From the NCBI RefSeq assembly GCF_005217455.1, contig NZ_SZPQ01000029.1:1-64000 (forward strand): DNA of 64,000 nt, given 5' to 3'. A program made the translations under genes and the position numbers. The notes under the pieces are model-generated. The model did not search any database, was not told the DNA's origin, and was given only the letters and a program-made list of their open reading frames with translations. Below, piece by piece: positions 6,785-15,865 of the stretch. Source of the stretch: Martelella alba. Its GTDB lineage: Bacteria; Pseudomonadota; Gammaproteobacteria; Enterobacterales; Enterobacteriaceae. Within the stretch, counting starts at the first letter, position 1. Every line of letters starts with the position of its first letter.

Positions 6785-9259
6785 TCACTTGGCACCTTGT
6801 GCGACCGTGCACAACGCCTCAATATCTTCCGCAGAAAGTTTGTGATATTTAAGTTGTTTATGCACTACTTGCGCGTCAGCATACCCGCCATTACTGGCCA
6901 ACGAGATCGAATATGCTTGAATCGCATTGCGCATCCTAGTGAGCCCTTGTCCGTTGACGATTCGAATATCGGAATGGGGCGATGCAGCATGTTCAAAGAT
7001 GGTCTTGGGATGCACCAAGATGGGCGTCCTTGTACAAGTGTGACCGTACTTTTCATCAAACCAGACGATGGACCCATTTAATTGGTTCGTGTCATGTTTG
7101 GAAATTCGTTCGGCCAGTACAGCTCCGCTCTTGCATTCGATCACGAAATACCGTGAATTACCGAGAGCCCAAAGGTTATCTGGTCCTCGACCCACTAGAT
7201 CTTCTGGCCTTTCTGACCCGAAACCGAGAAACACTCCTAGTTCCTTCATGGCGGCCTCAAACCGCTTTGACCCTTCTTCACCCCACTGTAGATCATCTAA
7301 TAATCCGTTGACCCAGATGATGAGGTCGTTACCTTCGAGAAAGCGCGTCATAAAGTTAACGGCTGCGGCCGCTTGTCCGCTGGCTGGTGCGCTGAGACGG
7401 TGATAAGTCGTTCCTGCCAATGGCTTAAGAAGCCGATAGTTGTCGCTGAGCGCAGCCAGTTGCAGTTCCTGCGCCTGTGAAGGGTCAGTAAAATTCGTGT
7501 ACGCTGCTAGCTGCTGTTTCAGGTAGCCTTTGATCTGACGCTCACTTGTTGCGTTCACCGCTCTCTGAGTCTTGTCCTTGGCGATATCATGTCGCGATAC
7601 GCGTGCCGCATCGAAGGCCCCCCGCAACAGCACCTGATTAGCATCAATGCGTCCCTCTGTGATAGGAGGCGCGTTCACAACCGCATTACGGCCAGCCTGC
7701 ACCCAGTTGTCGTCTTGGGCCAGACATAGGTCCATAATCTCTTCAAGCTTCTCGAGAGATTGCCCACGCAACTGCTCCGCCACACTTTTGCCGAGGTCAA
7801 TCTGAGCGCGAGTGGCGGAAGAAAACATCGTTTCGGCCTCGGGTTGATGGAGTCGTTGCGTCAGCCTGCCGCCAAGCAATAGTACGACACAATGATCGTC
7901 ACTGGACCGTACACCACGACCCATTCCCTGTTCGATTCTCTGAACTTGACGCACAAGCTGGCGTTTGGTTCCGTCCAACAGTAACATTTCGCGCCGTTCG
8001 CCGAGCCCGTAAACCTCCGGCAAGCCGTCAATGACGAGCAACTCACAGGCCTTTCCTGGCAAGTCGATACCGTCGTATTTATTGATCAGCACGGTTAAAC
8101 CCACAATACCGTCCTTAAGATGCTGTATACCTGCCTGAATGTTGTCCTTGTCAAGAGTTTGATGCGCGACATCTTTCCAGAATTTTGCGCGCTCTTTAGA
8201 GGGGACGATAACAACGACGTTCAGGTTTTCTGCGATCGCTGACACAAGTTTGCGGATCTCCTCCATTTTGAAGTCCGGATTGATCTCTTGTGGAGCAAGA
8301 ATCATGCGGTCTCCAATATCGCCACCTCCTTTAGGTCGAATCGGCTTAACGACCTCATCCGCCAAGGCCCCAAAGTGGCTCACAAGGATTGTGTCGTCCG
8401 CTAAGGTGGCCGTCATATAGATCCGCCGCTGTGCAGTGTCGAATGACGGAATGCGATCGATCGGGATGAAATGTGGAGAGATTTCTAGTTTGCCACCGCC
8501 GAACAGGCAGGTGCAAAGCGGGATACAATCGCGCAGCAAGGGCCAACTCCACTCCAACTCTGCGGAAGCCCGTTGGGTATGCAGCAGCTCGATGACTTGC
8601 TTTTGATGAGACTGCCAAGCCCAATAGGGCACCTCCATCACGATACTAGGGTCTAGGGCCTGCACGTCGAGCAGACCGGCAGGTGACTGATTTTCCAAGT
8701 CGTTCTCAAAGAGATTGAGTAGGCCGTCATATACCGGTGTGCCGACATCGGCCTTAATCGAGAACTGGTCGTGAACCACGCCAAGGCATGCATGCGCATC
8801 GTCGACAACAACACAACCGATCGGAATCTTCTTCTGTCCGACCCCAAAAACCGAGCGTGCGTTGAAGAGCTTCCACACGTTGGCAACAAGGATGGCTCGA
8901 CCTGCAAGGAAGTCGGGGTCCTTCTCGTCATCTGTAGCGGGAATACCAAGCTCTTTCGCCTCATGTAGTACCTGATTGACAAGGAAGCTATCGGGCGTGA
9001 TGTATACTGCGGGCTTGATGTTTTCGTTAAGCGAACTCTGCAAGCACAGCAAGCCCACTACAGTCTTGCCGCCGCCAGTATTCATCTTAAGCGTCAAATC
9101 TTTGGCTTTCCTCCGTGCATACCAAGCGTCGAGTACGTCAGCCTGCTCATCCAGAGGACGCTTGAAACGGGCGTCTCTCTTGAGCGTAGTAAAGATTTTT
9201 CTCGGATCAGTTTGCTTTGCACCGATACCCGCGTTCAGCTTGCCAAAGTCTAGGCTCAT
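6785..9259 (-). CDS. DEAD/DEAH-type helicase with C-terminal PD-(D/E)XK-like domain
   Basis: 824 residues. Superfamily 2 motifs in order: Walker A MNTGGGKTVVGLL near residue 60, motif Ia-like YITPDSFLV, Walker B in the variant VVVDDAHACLG (DDAH for DEAH), motif III MTATLADD near residue 285, and motif VI QGMGRGVRSSDD. The last 150 residues contain RYFVIECKSGAVLAERISKHD, an E-x-K core typical of restriction-like nucleases. This is the architecture of stand-alone helicase-nuclease defence proteins. It has no operon partner: 228 bp separate it from the recombinase module and the IS graveyard lies downstream. A role in restricting foreign DNA is inferred. The ribosome site before ATG 9259 is weak. 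Confidence 0.7.
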   Translation of the reverse strand: MSLDFGKLNAGIGAKQTDPRKIFTTLKRDARFKRPLDEQADVLDAWYARRKAKDLTLKMNTGGGKTVVGLLCLQSSLNENIKPAVYITPDSFLVNQVLHEAKELGIPATDDEKDPDFLAGRAILVANVWKLFNARSVFGVGQKKIPIGCVVVDDAHACLGVVHDQFSIKADVGTPVYDGLLNLFENDLENQSPAGLLDVQALDPSIVMEVPYWAWQSHQKQVIELLHTQRASAELEWSWPLLRDCIPLCTCLFGGGKLEISPHFIPIDRIPSFDTAQRRIYMTATLADDTILVSHFGALADEVVKPIRPKGGGDIGDRMILAPQEINPDFKMEEIRKLVSAIAENLNVVVIVPSKERAKFWKDVAHQTLDKDNIQAGIQHLKDGIVGLTVLINKYDGIDLPGKACELLVIDGLPEVYGLGERREMLLLDGTKRQLVRQVQRIEQGMGRGVRSSDDHCVVLLLGGRLTQRLHQPEAETMFSSATRAQIDLGKSVAEQLRGQSLEKLEEIMDLCLAQDDNWVQAGRNAVVNAPPITEGRIDANQVLLRGAFDAARVSRHDIAKDKTQRAVNATSERQIKGYLKQQLAAYTNFTDPSQAQELQLAALSDNYRLLKPLAGTTYHRLSAPASGQAAAAVNFMTRFLEGNDLIIWVNGLLDDLQWGEEGSKRFEAAMKELGVFLGFGSERPEDLVGRGPDNLWALGNSRYFVIECKSGAVLAERISKHDTNQLNGSIVWFDEKYGHTCTRTPILVHPKTIFEHAASPHSDIRIVNGQGLTRMRNAIQAYSISLASNGGYADAQVVHKQLKYHKLSAEDIEALCTVAQGAK

Positions 9260-9487
9260 ATAACAATCTCTAGTTAGGTTTGGGCCATGTAAATCGCCAC
9301 TGTTTTCTATTATGTATTACAATGACCATACAACGAGATAGTCACTGCCCCCAATTGAAACCTTAAAATACTCTGTGTCCAGATAACTTATCTGTGAGCT
9401 AGGAGAAAAAATAAGGGGTCTAGTTCCATCAGTCCATAGATGACCGCTCCCCATTGATTAATGCCCCCTCGTCATCGCAGTCAATAA

Positions 9488-9907
9488 CTATCTTTTTTCT
9501 CCATCAGAACGCTCCCGGTCAATCTTTGTCAACGGCGCATTAAGTTGATGTTCTGCCATTCCATGTTTGTAGGCATTGTATTGCCAGATCACAAACTGCT
9601 GTTTGTACCTCCGGTTTTCTTCTTTAAGCTCTTCGATTTCACTTCCAAGATTCACAATCCTGGCGGCTGCAATATTCAGACTAGCTGGGCGTGGATTTTT
9701 GCGGCCCCTGCCTTTAAGCGCCTCTTTCTTCGTTTGATAGGCAGCCACTATTGCCTCATGTGCACTGAGGGACTGTCTTGACGGCAACTTTCCGACCAAT
9801 GGTTCTGCCGCCTCACAGATTGCTGACCAGGACAGTTTTGGTTCCTGCCATCCCCGAATTAGATTCACGATGGCGTTAATATCTCTATTGTCCAGATGCT
9901 TAGCCAA
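9488..9907 (-). CDS. Small coiled-coil protein of the recombinase module (TnpC/GmtX-like)
   Basis: 139 residues, last gene of the recombinase operon, starting inside the end of the 677-residue recombinase (8-bp overlap). A basic middle (RGRKNPRPASL) is followed by a predicted coiled coil (VNLGSEIEELKEENRRYKQQF). Size, position and coiled coil match the third protein of Tn554 (TnpC) and of gamma-mobile-trio modules, which assists or orients recombination. It has no catalytic motif. The 9260-9487 spacer below it shows nothing else. Confidence 0.65.
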   Translation of the reverse strand: MAKHLDNRDINAIVNLIRGWQEPKLSWSAICEAAEPLVGKLPSRQSLSAHEAIVAAYQTKKEALKGRGRKNPRPASLNIAAARIVNLGSEIEELKEENRRYKQQFVIWQYNAYKHGMAEHQLNAPLTKIDRERSDGEKR

Positions 9908-11933
9908 GGCCCCCCCCTAACAAAGTTGTCAAATCATCTAACATCACAGCTTCTTCACTTTCTTTGCCTTTTTGCTCAATGGCCTCAATAGACTTCTTTG
10001 CGACAACACGGCGAAGCTGGCTGAAATCATTGCCCCGGAGCTTAATCTGGGCACCATTTTCAATCTCTGGATTCTCTAAAATAGCCACTAGCTCACGAAG
10101 CCGGGTAACAGTTTTCTTGTGGTACTGATACCAGCGATCAGTTCCTATCTCGCCGCTTTCCACAGCTGCGTCAGCAAGCAAAAACAGTCGCTCCGACTTC
10201 TCCAGACGTTTCTTAATGCGATCCAACTTTTCAGTATCATCGCCTTTGATGCAAACCTGTTCGGTACAATTGACACAATCTCGGAACTTCTCACAAGGAC
10301 TCATGGTGTAATCATGCACACAGTAGCCATACTCCATCACATGGACTGCAGCATGCTCTAAGGTATTGAACTCCTGCATAGCCACGGGCAGATGCTTTGC
10401 CACCTCGCCAACAGGCCCAAATAGCGCTTTTGTGGGATCGAGTCGTTCAGCCATACCAACCAGCTCGTATTCGGTCATGTGGTTGTAAGTTCGATTCTGT
10501 TTCACATCTGCCCGCCCCGACCACTTGGCAATTTCCAGGTTTGACAGGCCGCCGCGCTGGGCAATGGTGTTGAGCAGATGCCGAGCCTGATGCGAGGTCA
10601 ATTTGACCCGTTCTCCGTTTTCTGCGCGGTAACCATGACGATCAAAGATACTGCTGTGTTTTCCTTCCAGTGTTTCACGAGGTGACAGATCATTGTTGAA
10701 GAAATTATTGGTTGGCTTATGCAATTCAACCGGTATACATCCTCGGTTCCCGTGGAGCTGATTTGCATTCAGTGCAAACAAGGCATCGTTGTACTTAATC
10801 CCTTTGTCTTTATCAAACCACGGAAAGTCATCGGGCAAACGCGCCATAGTATGCTGCCACAGGCTATTTAGCGTATGCACACCATCTTCTGAGGCTAAAC
10901 CTCTACTATTAAGACACGACCTGCACGTCTTTGGGGTGTTATGTGCAAAGCCGAGCGCCATGCAGGTCTGCTCCATCGTCAACGGCACATCATCAGCAAC
11001 ATCAGGGCAGTTAGCATGGCGGTAAAATTTATCCGGGTGTTTCTCAATCCACTCGGCCAGTTGTCGAGCATTTTCAGAGAGCACTCTAACTCGAGCTACG
11101 GCTGTTTTAGCGATGCTGACCATCACGGTGGGTATCCATTTGATATCACCCTCATAGCCTTTCCCCGCAAAAAAACGCCAACCATAGCGCTCTATACCTT
11201 CACGATCAGTTTCAAATACCTCGCAATCCACAGGTAGAGCAAACACCTCACTAATGCGTGACGGCGCTGACATCAACATGGCAAATACTGATGTTGTAAA
11301 TATATCTCGTTCATGAATTGGGTCGTTGGCAAAAATTTCTGCCAACGCATTGAGGGCAATATCACTTGGAAGTTTCTCTTCCCTATTTTTCTTCGCCTCC
11401 CTGCCTGTTTTGTTCTTGTCCTCAGCACGCTTAATTGGATTGACCCAATCTTGTACAGCGTTTGATACAAGCTGGTTTTCAACTACAAACTTAGCCAGCC
11501 GCTCAATCTCTCGGCCGCAATGATATGCTGAGCTATCTGAGTAGTGCTGCCTTGCCAATTCAGCTGCTTCATCAAGCACAGTAATTGACAGGCCATCAAT
11601 ATTTGCACTCCCGTTTACTTGAAGCAAAGACGCCTCAACCGCTCGTAGGGCCTTACTTTCATTCTTTGTCCCCGTGGGACGATGCCCCTGCTGGTAACGG
11701 AAATAAGCTTTAGCGAAACCGATGAACTCTGGAGCTTGCACCTCTTGGGGTTTTGGTTTGCGAGTAGTAACACCCAACTTGGCAAACACAGTTATGTTTG
11801 GCCACACCGGATCATCCCAATTGAGTTCGGTTCCGAATACAGTCAGTTGATCTCGGCACTTGGCTATGAATGCTCCAAGGTTTTCGGCGGCTGTCAGCAT
11901 AGACTTTGACTTGAACTTGAAAATCTCAGCCAT
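9900..11933 (-). CDS. Large tyrosine recombinase with C-terminal Cys cluster (TnpB/GmtZ-like)
   Basis: 677 residues. Catalytic residues of the tyrosine-recombinase fold are recognisable: Arg in MSAPSRISEVFALP, the HxxR box as TSHQARHLLNTIA, the second His/Trp position in IAKWSGR, and the nucleophile in QNRTYNHMTEYE. A C-terminal Cys-rich patch (SPCEKFRDCVNCTEQVCIKGD) may bind zinc, a feature of the long recombinase of Tn554-like modules. It overlaps the upstream gene by 8 bp and the downstream small gene by 8 bp, so all four are one operon. It acts with its two sister recombinases in site-specific integration and excision of the island. Confidence 0.8.
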   Translation of the reverse strand: MAEIFKFKSKSMLTAAENLGAFIAKCRDQLTVFGTELNWDDPVWPNITVFAKLGVTTRKPKPQEVQAPEFIGFAKAYFRYQQGHRPTGTKNESKALRAVEASLLQVNGSANIDGLSITVLDEAAELARQHYSDSSAYHCGREIERLAKFVVENQLVSNAVQDWVNPIKRAEDKNKTGREAKKNREEKLPSDIALNALAEIFANDPIHERDIFTTSVFAMLMSAPSRISEVFALPVDCEVFETDREGIERYGWRFFAGKGYEGDIKWIPTVMVSIAKTAVARVRVLSENARQLAEWIEKHPDKFYRHANCPDVADDVPLTMEQTCMALGFAHNTPKTCRSCLNSRGLASEDGVHTLNSLWQHTMARLPDDFPWFDKDKGIKYNDALFALNANQLHGNRGCIPVELHKPTNNFFNNDLSPRETLEGKHSSIFDRHGYRAENGERVKLTSHQARHLLNTIAQRGGLSNLEIAKWSGRADVKQNRTYNHMTEYELVGMAERLDPTKALFGPVGEVAKHLPVAMQEFNTLEHAAVHVMEYGYCVHDYTMSPCEKFRDCVNCTEQVCIKGDDTEKLDRIKKRLEKSERLFLLADAAVESGEIGTDRWYQYHKKTVTRLRELVAILENPEIENGAQIKLRGNDFSQLRRVVAKKSIEAIEQKGKESEEAVMLDDLTTLLGGGLG

Positions 11934-13488
11934 TGGTAATTAATCCCTCTTTACCAAGCTCTTCACGACGTTTAGCGCAACGCATAATCACATCTGCCAC
12001 CGCGATGATGCTACGATCTAGTACAGCAGCAATCTGGATATCACCAGTTATCTCTTTCAGCCGTTCACGCTCATTAAGCAGGCCCTGATAGACATCTTCA
12101 TGTGGGCCATTCAACCAAGGCTGGAAGTGCATGCAGGTATAACAAGGAATAGGAACATTGGCACCACAAAAGCCATACTCGCCACAAGTGCCAACACCCT
12201 GGCCCATTTCGGTCCGAATACGGCTGGTAGGGTCATCACCCCGATGCGCATCCCTCTCTGAATCTACAAGCACCCCGACAAATGCTTGAGCGTATGGCGC
12301 CAATTGAAATCCAACCGCCTCATCCAGCATTTTCACATGCTCGGGTATATTCTTGATATAAACACCTGCGTTTTGGGTGTCCGTATGGTCAAGCAGTTCC
12401 GCTATTACCAACTCGCCAAAACCTTCACGGGCAGCCCGTGTGCCCGTGGTATAACGAAAGCGGCGAGAATTGATATGCAATAGATCACCAGTACGTTCTG
12501 ACCGGATATCTGATTCTTCTACGATTAAATGGAGTGTTTTAGTTATCACTGAAGCGGCGATGTGGAGTTTGTCAGTGGCAAGCAGTTGGTAGAATTCATA
12601 AGGGGATTGGATGGTCGCTAGCACATCAAGATCAGGAAACAGAGGGATCTGCTGCCGGTCAGCTTCCTGCAATTCAATCCCGAGACGATTCTCAACCAGA
12701 GTAACAGCATTCCTTGCCTGAGCACTCAGGACTGCCCATAGTTCGAGAGTCATCGCATAGGGCTTGAAGCTTTCGCGAAAAAAGCTGTTACGTTGCTTGG
12801 CTCGCGGCACATTCAACACATAGAAGGATTCACCCTTTTCATTTTCTCCGCAGAGAATATCAACCACGCGCAGCTGAGAGATCTGGATTGAACGACGCCC
12901 TGTATGACTGACGCTAAGAGCCATAGCCAACTCCGCGATGGTGATTAAGCTCTTTTCATAAGCTCGTACAACCGCCTCGTTAAACGCTTGAAGTTCATTA
13001 TCCGTCAGAGGCCCATCTTGAGGATCCATGCGCTTAACCGCATCCCCCTTACGCCCCCCCTTTAACCTCCATCCCTCCAGCAAACACGCCACGTTATTGC
13101 TAACACCGGGATAGCCCAGCCTGTGCCACTGTCGCAGGAAGGTGCTAACAACACCTAACCGATATTCATGAGCCGCATCCAAAGAAGACCTGTAGCCAAT
13201 CAACATGATATCGTCGATGCAAGTAGCTTTAGTTGCTCGAACCATTGCTAAGAAACACCAGAAAATACTATGCGTGTGACCAGCAGACATGTTCCTTGCA
13301 TAGAATGACAGTGTATAAAGAGCCCCCTTCAGAGACTCTGATTCCAGAAGCCTATGTAGCAATCCAACCGGAATAGTGGTGTTTTTATCTAACCGCCATT
13401 TTTGATCATGCAGCATAAAATAGTATCCGTTCGCCCTTGCTGGGATTCGCTCGGGAACTAATGCTGGTAAGATGTTATTCGTCATCAT
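11926..13488 (-). CDS. Tyrosine recombinase with Cys-rich tail, second of the module
   Basis: 520 residues. Catalytic-domain landmarks are SHTGRRSIQISQLR (first Arg), the box-II equivalent NSRRFRYTTGTRAA, where Arg replaces the usual His, ELLDHTDTQNAGVYIK (His and Tyr nucleophile), and a following CGEYGFCGANVPIPCYTC cluster that could bind zinc. It overlaps the upstream recombinase by 14 bp and the downstream one by 8 bp. In three-gene modules (tnpA, tnpB, tnpC) this would be an extra member, so the element has three recombinases plus a helper. The His-to-Arg change may alter or reduce catalysis. Confidence 0.75.
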   Translation of the reverse strand: MMTNNILPALVPERIPARANGYYFMLHDQKWRLDKNTTIPVGLLHRLLESESLKGALYTLSFYARNMSAGHTHSIFWCFLAMVRATKATCIDDIMLIGYRSSLDAAHEYRLGVVSTFLRQWHRLGYPGVSNNVACLLEGWRLKGGRKGDAVKRMDPQDGPLTDNELQAFNEAVVRAYEKSLITIAELAMALSVSHTGRRSIQISQLRVVDILCGENEKGESFYVLNVPRAKQRNSFFRESFKPYAMTLELWAVLSAQARNAVTLVENRLGIELQEADRQQIPLFPDLDVLATIQSPYEFYQLLATDKLHIAASVITKTLHLIVEESDIRSERTGDLLHINSRRFRYTTGTRAAREGFGELVIAELLDHTDTQNAGVYIKNIPEHVKMLDEAVGFQLAPYAQAFVGVLVDSERDAHRGDDPTSRIRTEMGQGVGTCGEYGFCGANVPIPCYTCMHFQPWLNGPHEDVYQGLLNERERLKEITGDIQIAAVLDRSIIAVADVIMRCAKRREELGKEGLITNG

Positions 13489-14722
13489 TCTTCAAGTCCT
13501 CAGGCAAGCGAGTACCGTTAGCTTTTTGTAATGCCAAAGCGGCCTCAAACCCTTTTTGCTGAATGAAACGCTTGTTGTAAGTCGCTGCGGTTCCTGAGCC
13601 CTCCCTCCAGCCCATTAAGTACGAGCGGACTTGCTCTTGGCGTTCCTCGCTGACTTGCTCATCCATGGCATCCATTCGCTCTGAAAACTTGCGATTCCAA
13701 GTGTGACGGAGCGAGTGTCCTGATGCAGCATACAATTGTGGCGAGACGGCTCTGACCACGGAAAATATTTTATGATACCCCGCCTTGGATATAGGGTTTC
13801 CCACAGTTGGCCCACGCTTGTAAGTCACAAACAGGTAGTCATTTTTCTTCGCATTTCGGACATTACGACGATCTTGGGTGATATAACCATGCAGTTCTTG
13901 AACTAAGGACTCAGCCAACGGTAATAGCCGCTCTCGAGTTTTAGCATTAGGCTCATTAGTTCTCGAGTCAGCTCGTTCATCTGCTCGCCTCACGATATGG
14001 ATCCTGTTAGTGCTAAAGTCGATATCCTGTATTCTGATGTTTAACAATTCGCCACCTCGAATACCAAGATAAAACAGAAGCAAGATCATCAGCCGATTGC
14101 GACGCTGGACATCTATTGAAAAAGGGTTTGACGCTGATCCAGGCTGGATGAGTTCAAATAACGCATCCAATTGAACATCACTCAATGACTTATCTTGCAA
14201 ATCACCGTTTCTGCCCTGTTTAGACGGTCGGCGCGTCTTTATCTGCTCCGCCATTGCATTGATCTGTTCAACAACGTCCAGCTCAGGCATTTTTAAGATA
14301 TGCATCGCATACCAGCGTAAATAGTTGGCAAACGTTGTTAAGCGGGAGTGTTGTGTTCCGTTATCCACGATATTGGTCAACTCATCATCCAGCCAAGGGT
14401 TGGAGAGCGCTTTTGATGGCATCCTGACTTGCTTGCGCTGAGCAAAATCTCGCAGATCGTCCAGCTCATGTGGCTTGAAGAAATCCTTGGTCAAAAACCG
14501 CTGTTCAAGGTTAATGTCACGACTCTCCAGAAAGCGTAACAACAAGACTAGGTTGTTAGCAGCAGCTAGCGTCGTTGAGAAGGCATTGCCTTTATTACGG
14601 ATTTGGGTTGTTAAAAACAAAGTTGGGTAATACATGGGAAGGCCAGAAGCACGATCCACTACCATGCAATAGCGCTCGCCACTATCCATGACAAATGTTG
14701 TAACTCTGTAGTTCTTTTCCAT
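13475..14722 (-). CDS. Tyrosine recombinase, first of the module (TnpA/GmtY-like)
   Basis: About 415 residues from ATG 14722, chosen because GAGGTG stands about 7 nt upstream (an ATG at 14743 is possible). Complete catalytic set: GIRGGELLNIRIQDID (Arg I), SGHSLRHTWNRKF (HxLR), GWREGSG (Trp/His position) and ATYNKRFIQQKG (Tyr). The N-terminal half is a SAM-like core-binding domain. It is transcribed away from ssb and is the promoter-proximal gene of the four-gene module at the island edge, which suits an integrase that recognises the adjoining junction. Confidence 0.85.
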   Translation of the reverse strand: MEKNYRVTTFVMDSGERYCMVVDRASGLPMYYPTLFLTTQIRNKGNAFSTTLAAANNLVLLLRFLESRDINLEQRFLTKDFFKPHELDDLRDFAQRKQVRMPSKALSNPWLDDELTNIVDNGTQHSRLTTFANYLRWYAMHILKMPELDVVEQINAMAEQIKTRRPSKQGRNGDLQDKSLSDVQLDALFELIQPGSASNPFSIDVQRRNRLMILLLFYLGIRGGELLNIRIQDIDFSTNRIHIVRRADERADSRTNEPNAKTRERLLPLAESLVQELHGYITQDRRNVRNAKKNDYLFVTYKRGPTVGNPISKAGYHKIFSVVRAVSPQLYAASGHSLRHTWNRKFSERMDAMDEQVSEERQEQVRSYLMGWREGSGTAATYNKRFIQQKGFEAALALQKANGTRLPEDLKNDDE

Positions 14723-14812
14723 GCACCCACACCTCATAAACATTACACAATTACAAGGTACACTATATGTGAAAAATCACCAATTAATACAAGACACTTT
14801 TCCTCGGCGCTA

Positions 14813-14841
14813 GAAATAAAAAACCCCTGTATTAACAGGGG
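14813..14841 (-). terminator. ssb rho-independent terminator
   Basis: Minus-strand hairpin ACCCCTGT / ACAGGGGT with a TAAT loop, followed by TTTTATTT, 40 bp after the ssb stop. It marks the last backbone feature before the island. Confidence 0.85.
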
Positions 14842-14881
14842 TCTGCGTATAAAATCTTTACATTTTGTTCTAAGGTCAATC

Positions 14882-15427
14882 TCAGAACGGAATGTCGTCG
14901 TCGAAATCCATCGGCGGTTCGTTGCCGAGCGGCGCCGCGTTTTGCGGTGCGGGACGGCTGGCCGGCGCGGCGGAAGGATTGCCGCTGAACTGGGCATTCT
15001 GGTTGTGCGACTGTGGTTGCTGCGGCTGCCCCCAACCGCTTTGCTGACCGCCGGCATTGGCGCCTGACGCGCCGCCCTGGCGGCCGCCCAGCATCTGCAT
15101 GGTACCGCCGATATTCACCACCACTTCGGTGGTATAGCGATCCTGGCCGCTCTGGTCTTGCCACTTGCGGGTTTGCAATGAGCCTTCAATATAGACTTGG
15201 GAACCTTTCTTGAGGTATTCCCCCGCCACTTCGGCCAACTTACCGAACAGCACCACCCGATGCCACTCCGTTTTTTCCTTGGTTTCGCCGGTCTGCTTAT
15301 CGCGCCAGCTCTCGGAGGTCGCCAGGGTGAAATTCGCCACCGCGCCACCGTTCGGCATATAACGGACTTCCGGATCCTGGCCCAGATTTCCGACTAGAAT
15401 CACTTTGTTTACGCCCCTGCTGGCCAT
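14882..15427 (-). CDS. ssb: Single-stranded DNA-binding protein
   Basis: 181 residues. OB-fold domain from [16 protein letters not shown] through about residue 112 ([36 protein letters not shown]), a Gly/Gln/Asn/Pro-rich linker, and the acidic partner-binding tail MDFDDDIPF that recruits replication and repair proteins. Tetrameric, coats ssDNA in replication, recombination and repair. Start at 15427 matches the family N-terminus; an in-frame upstream ATG at 15478 would add 17 non-conserved residues. Divergent from uvrA as in E. coli. Confidence 0.98.
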   Translation of the reverse strand: MASRGVNKVILVGNLGQDPEVRYMPNGGAVANFTLATSESWRDKQTGETKEKTEWHRVVLFGKLAEVAGEYLKKGSQVYIEGSLQTRKWQDQSGQDRYTTEVVVNIGGTMQMLGGRQGGASGANAGGQQSGWGQPQQPQSHNQNAQFSGNPSAAPASRPAPQNAAPLGNEPPMDFDDDIPF

Positions 15428-15759
15428 GTTGACTCTCCCGATATGTTGAATTGATAACTCCGCCGCCCGCGCATGCAAAGCGCGGTTTCACGCCATGCGG
15501 CCGCCGCTGAAAAAAGCCGGGGATTAATCATGGGCGGCAATGGCGCATCTCGCCACGCGGCTCCAATCTAACATAAGAACCCCGTGGCTTCACGCCTTAG
15601 TTCCCCACCCGCATGGACCCGAACTGCGCCGACGTTTACGGCATTTTCCGCTAAGTGTAATCTGTAAAGTTTATCATGCAATCCCATAAAGGACACGATG
15701 GGAAATCATTGCGAGGGGGATCTCGCCTCGGTTGCGGCAAGGATGGCCGTTGCATAAAA

Positions 15760-15779
15760 TACTGGATATCCGTTCAGTT
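15760..15779. promoter_or_regulatory. Degenerate LexA box between ssb and uvrA
   Basis: CTGGATATCCGTTCAG lies where E. coli has its uvrA/ssb SOS box (CTGTATATTCATTCAG). Both half-sites deviate from CTGT...ACAG (CTGG, TCAG). It is about 90 bp before uvrA in the 438-bp ssb-uvrA spacer, which otherwise holds only promoter-like sequence. Confidence 0.6.
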
Positions 15780-15865
15780 TTTTTTGTGTCATAATTGTCC
15801 GTTTCCAGAGGGCCGAAACCTGCGCAGCCCTCAACCCTCATTTATTGGTGTCGGGATCTAGTTGA

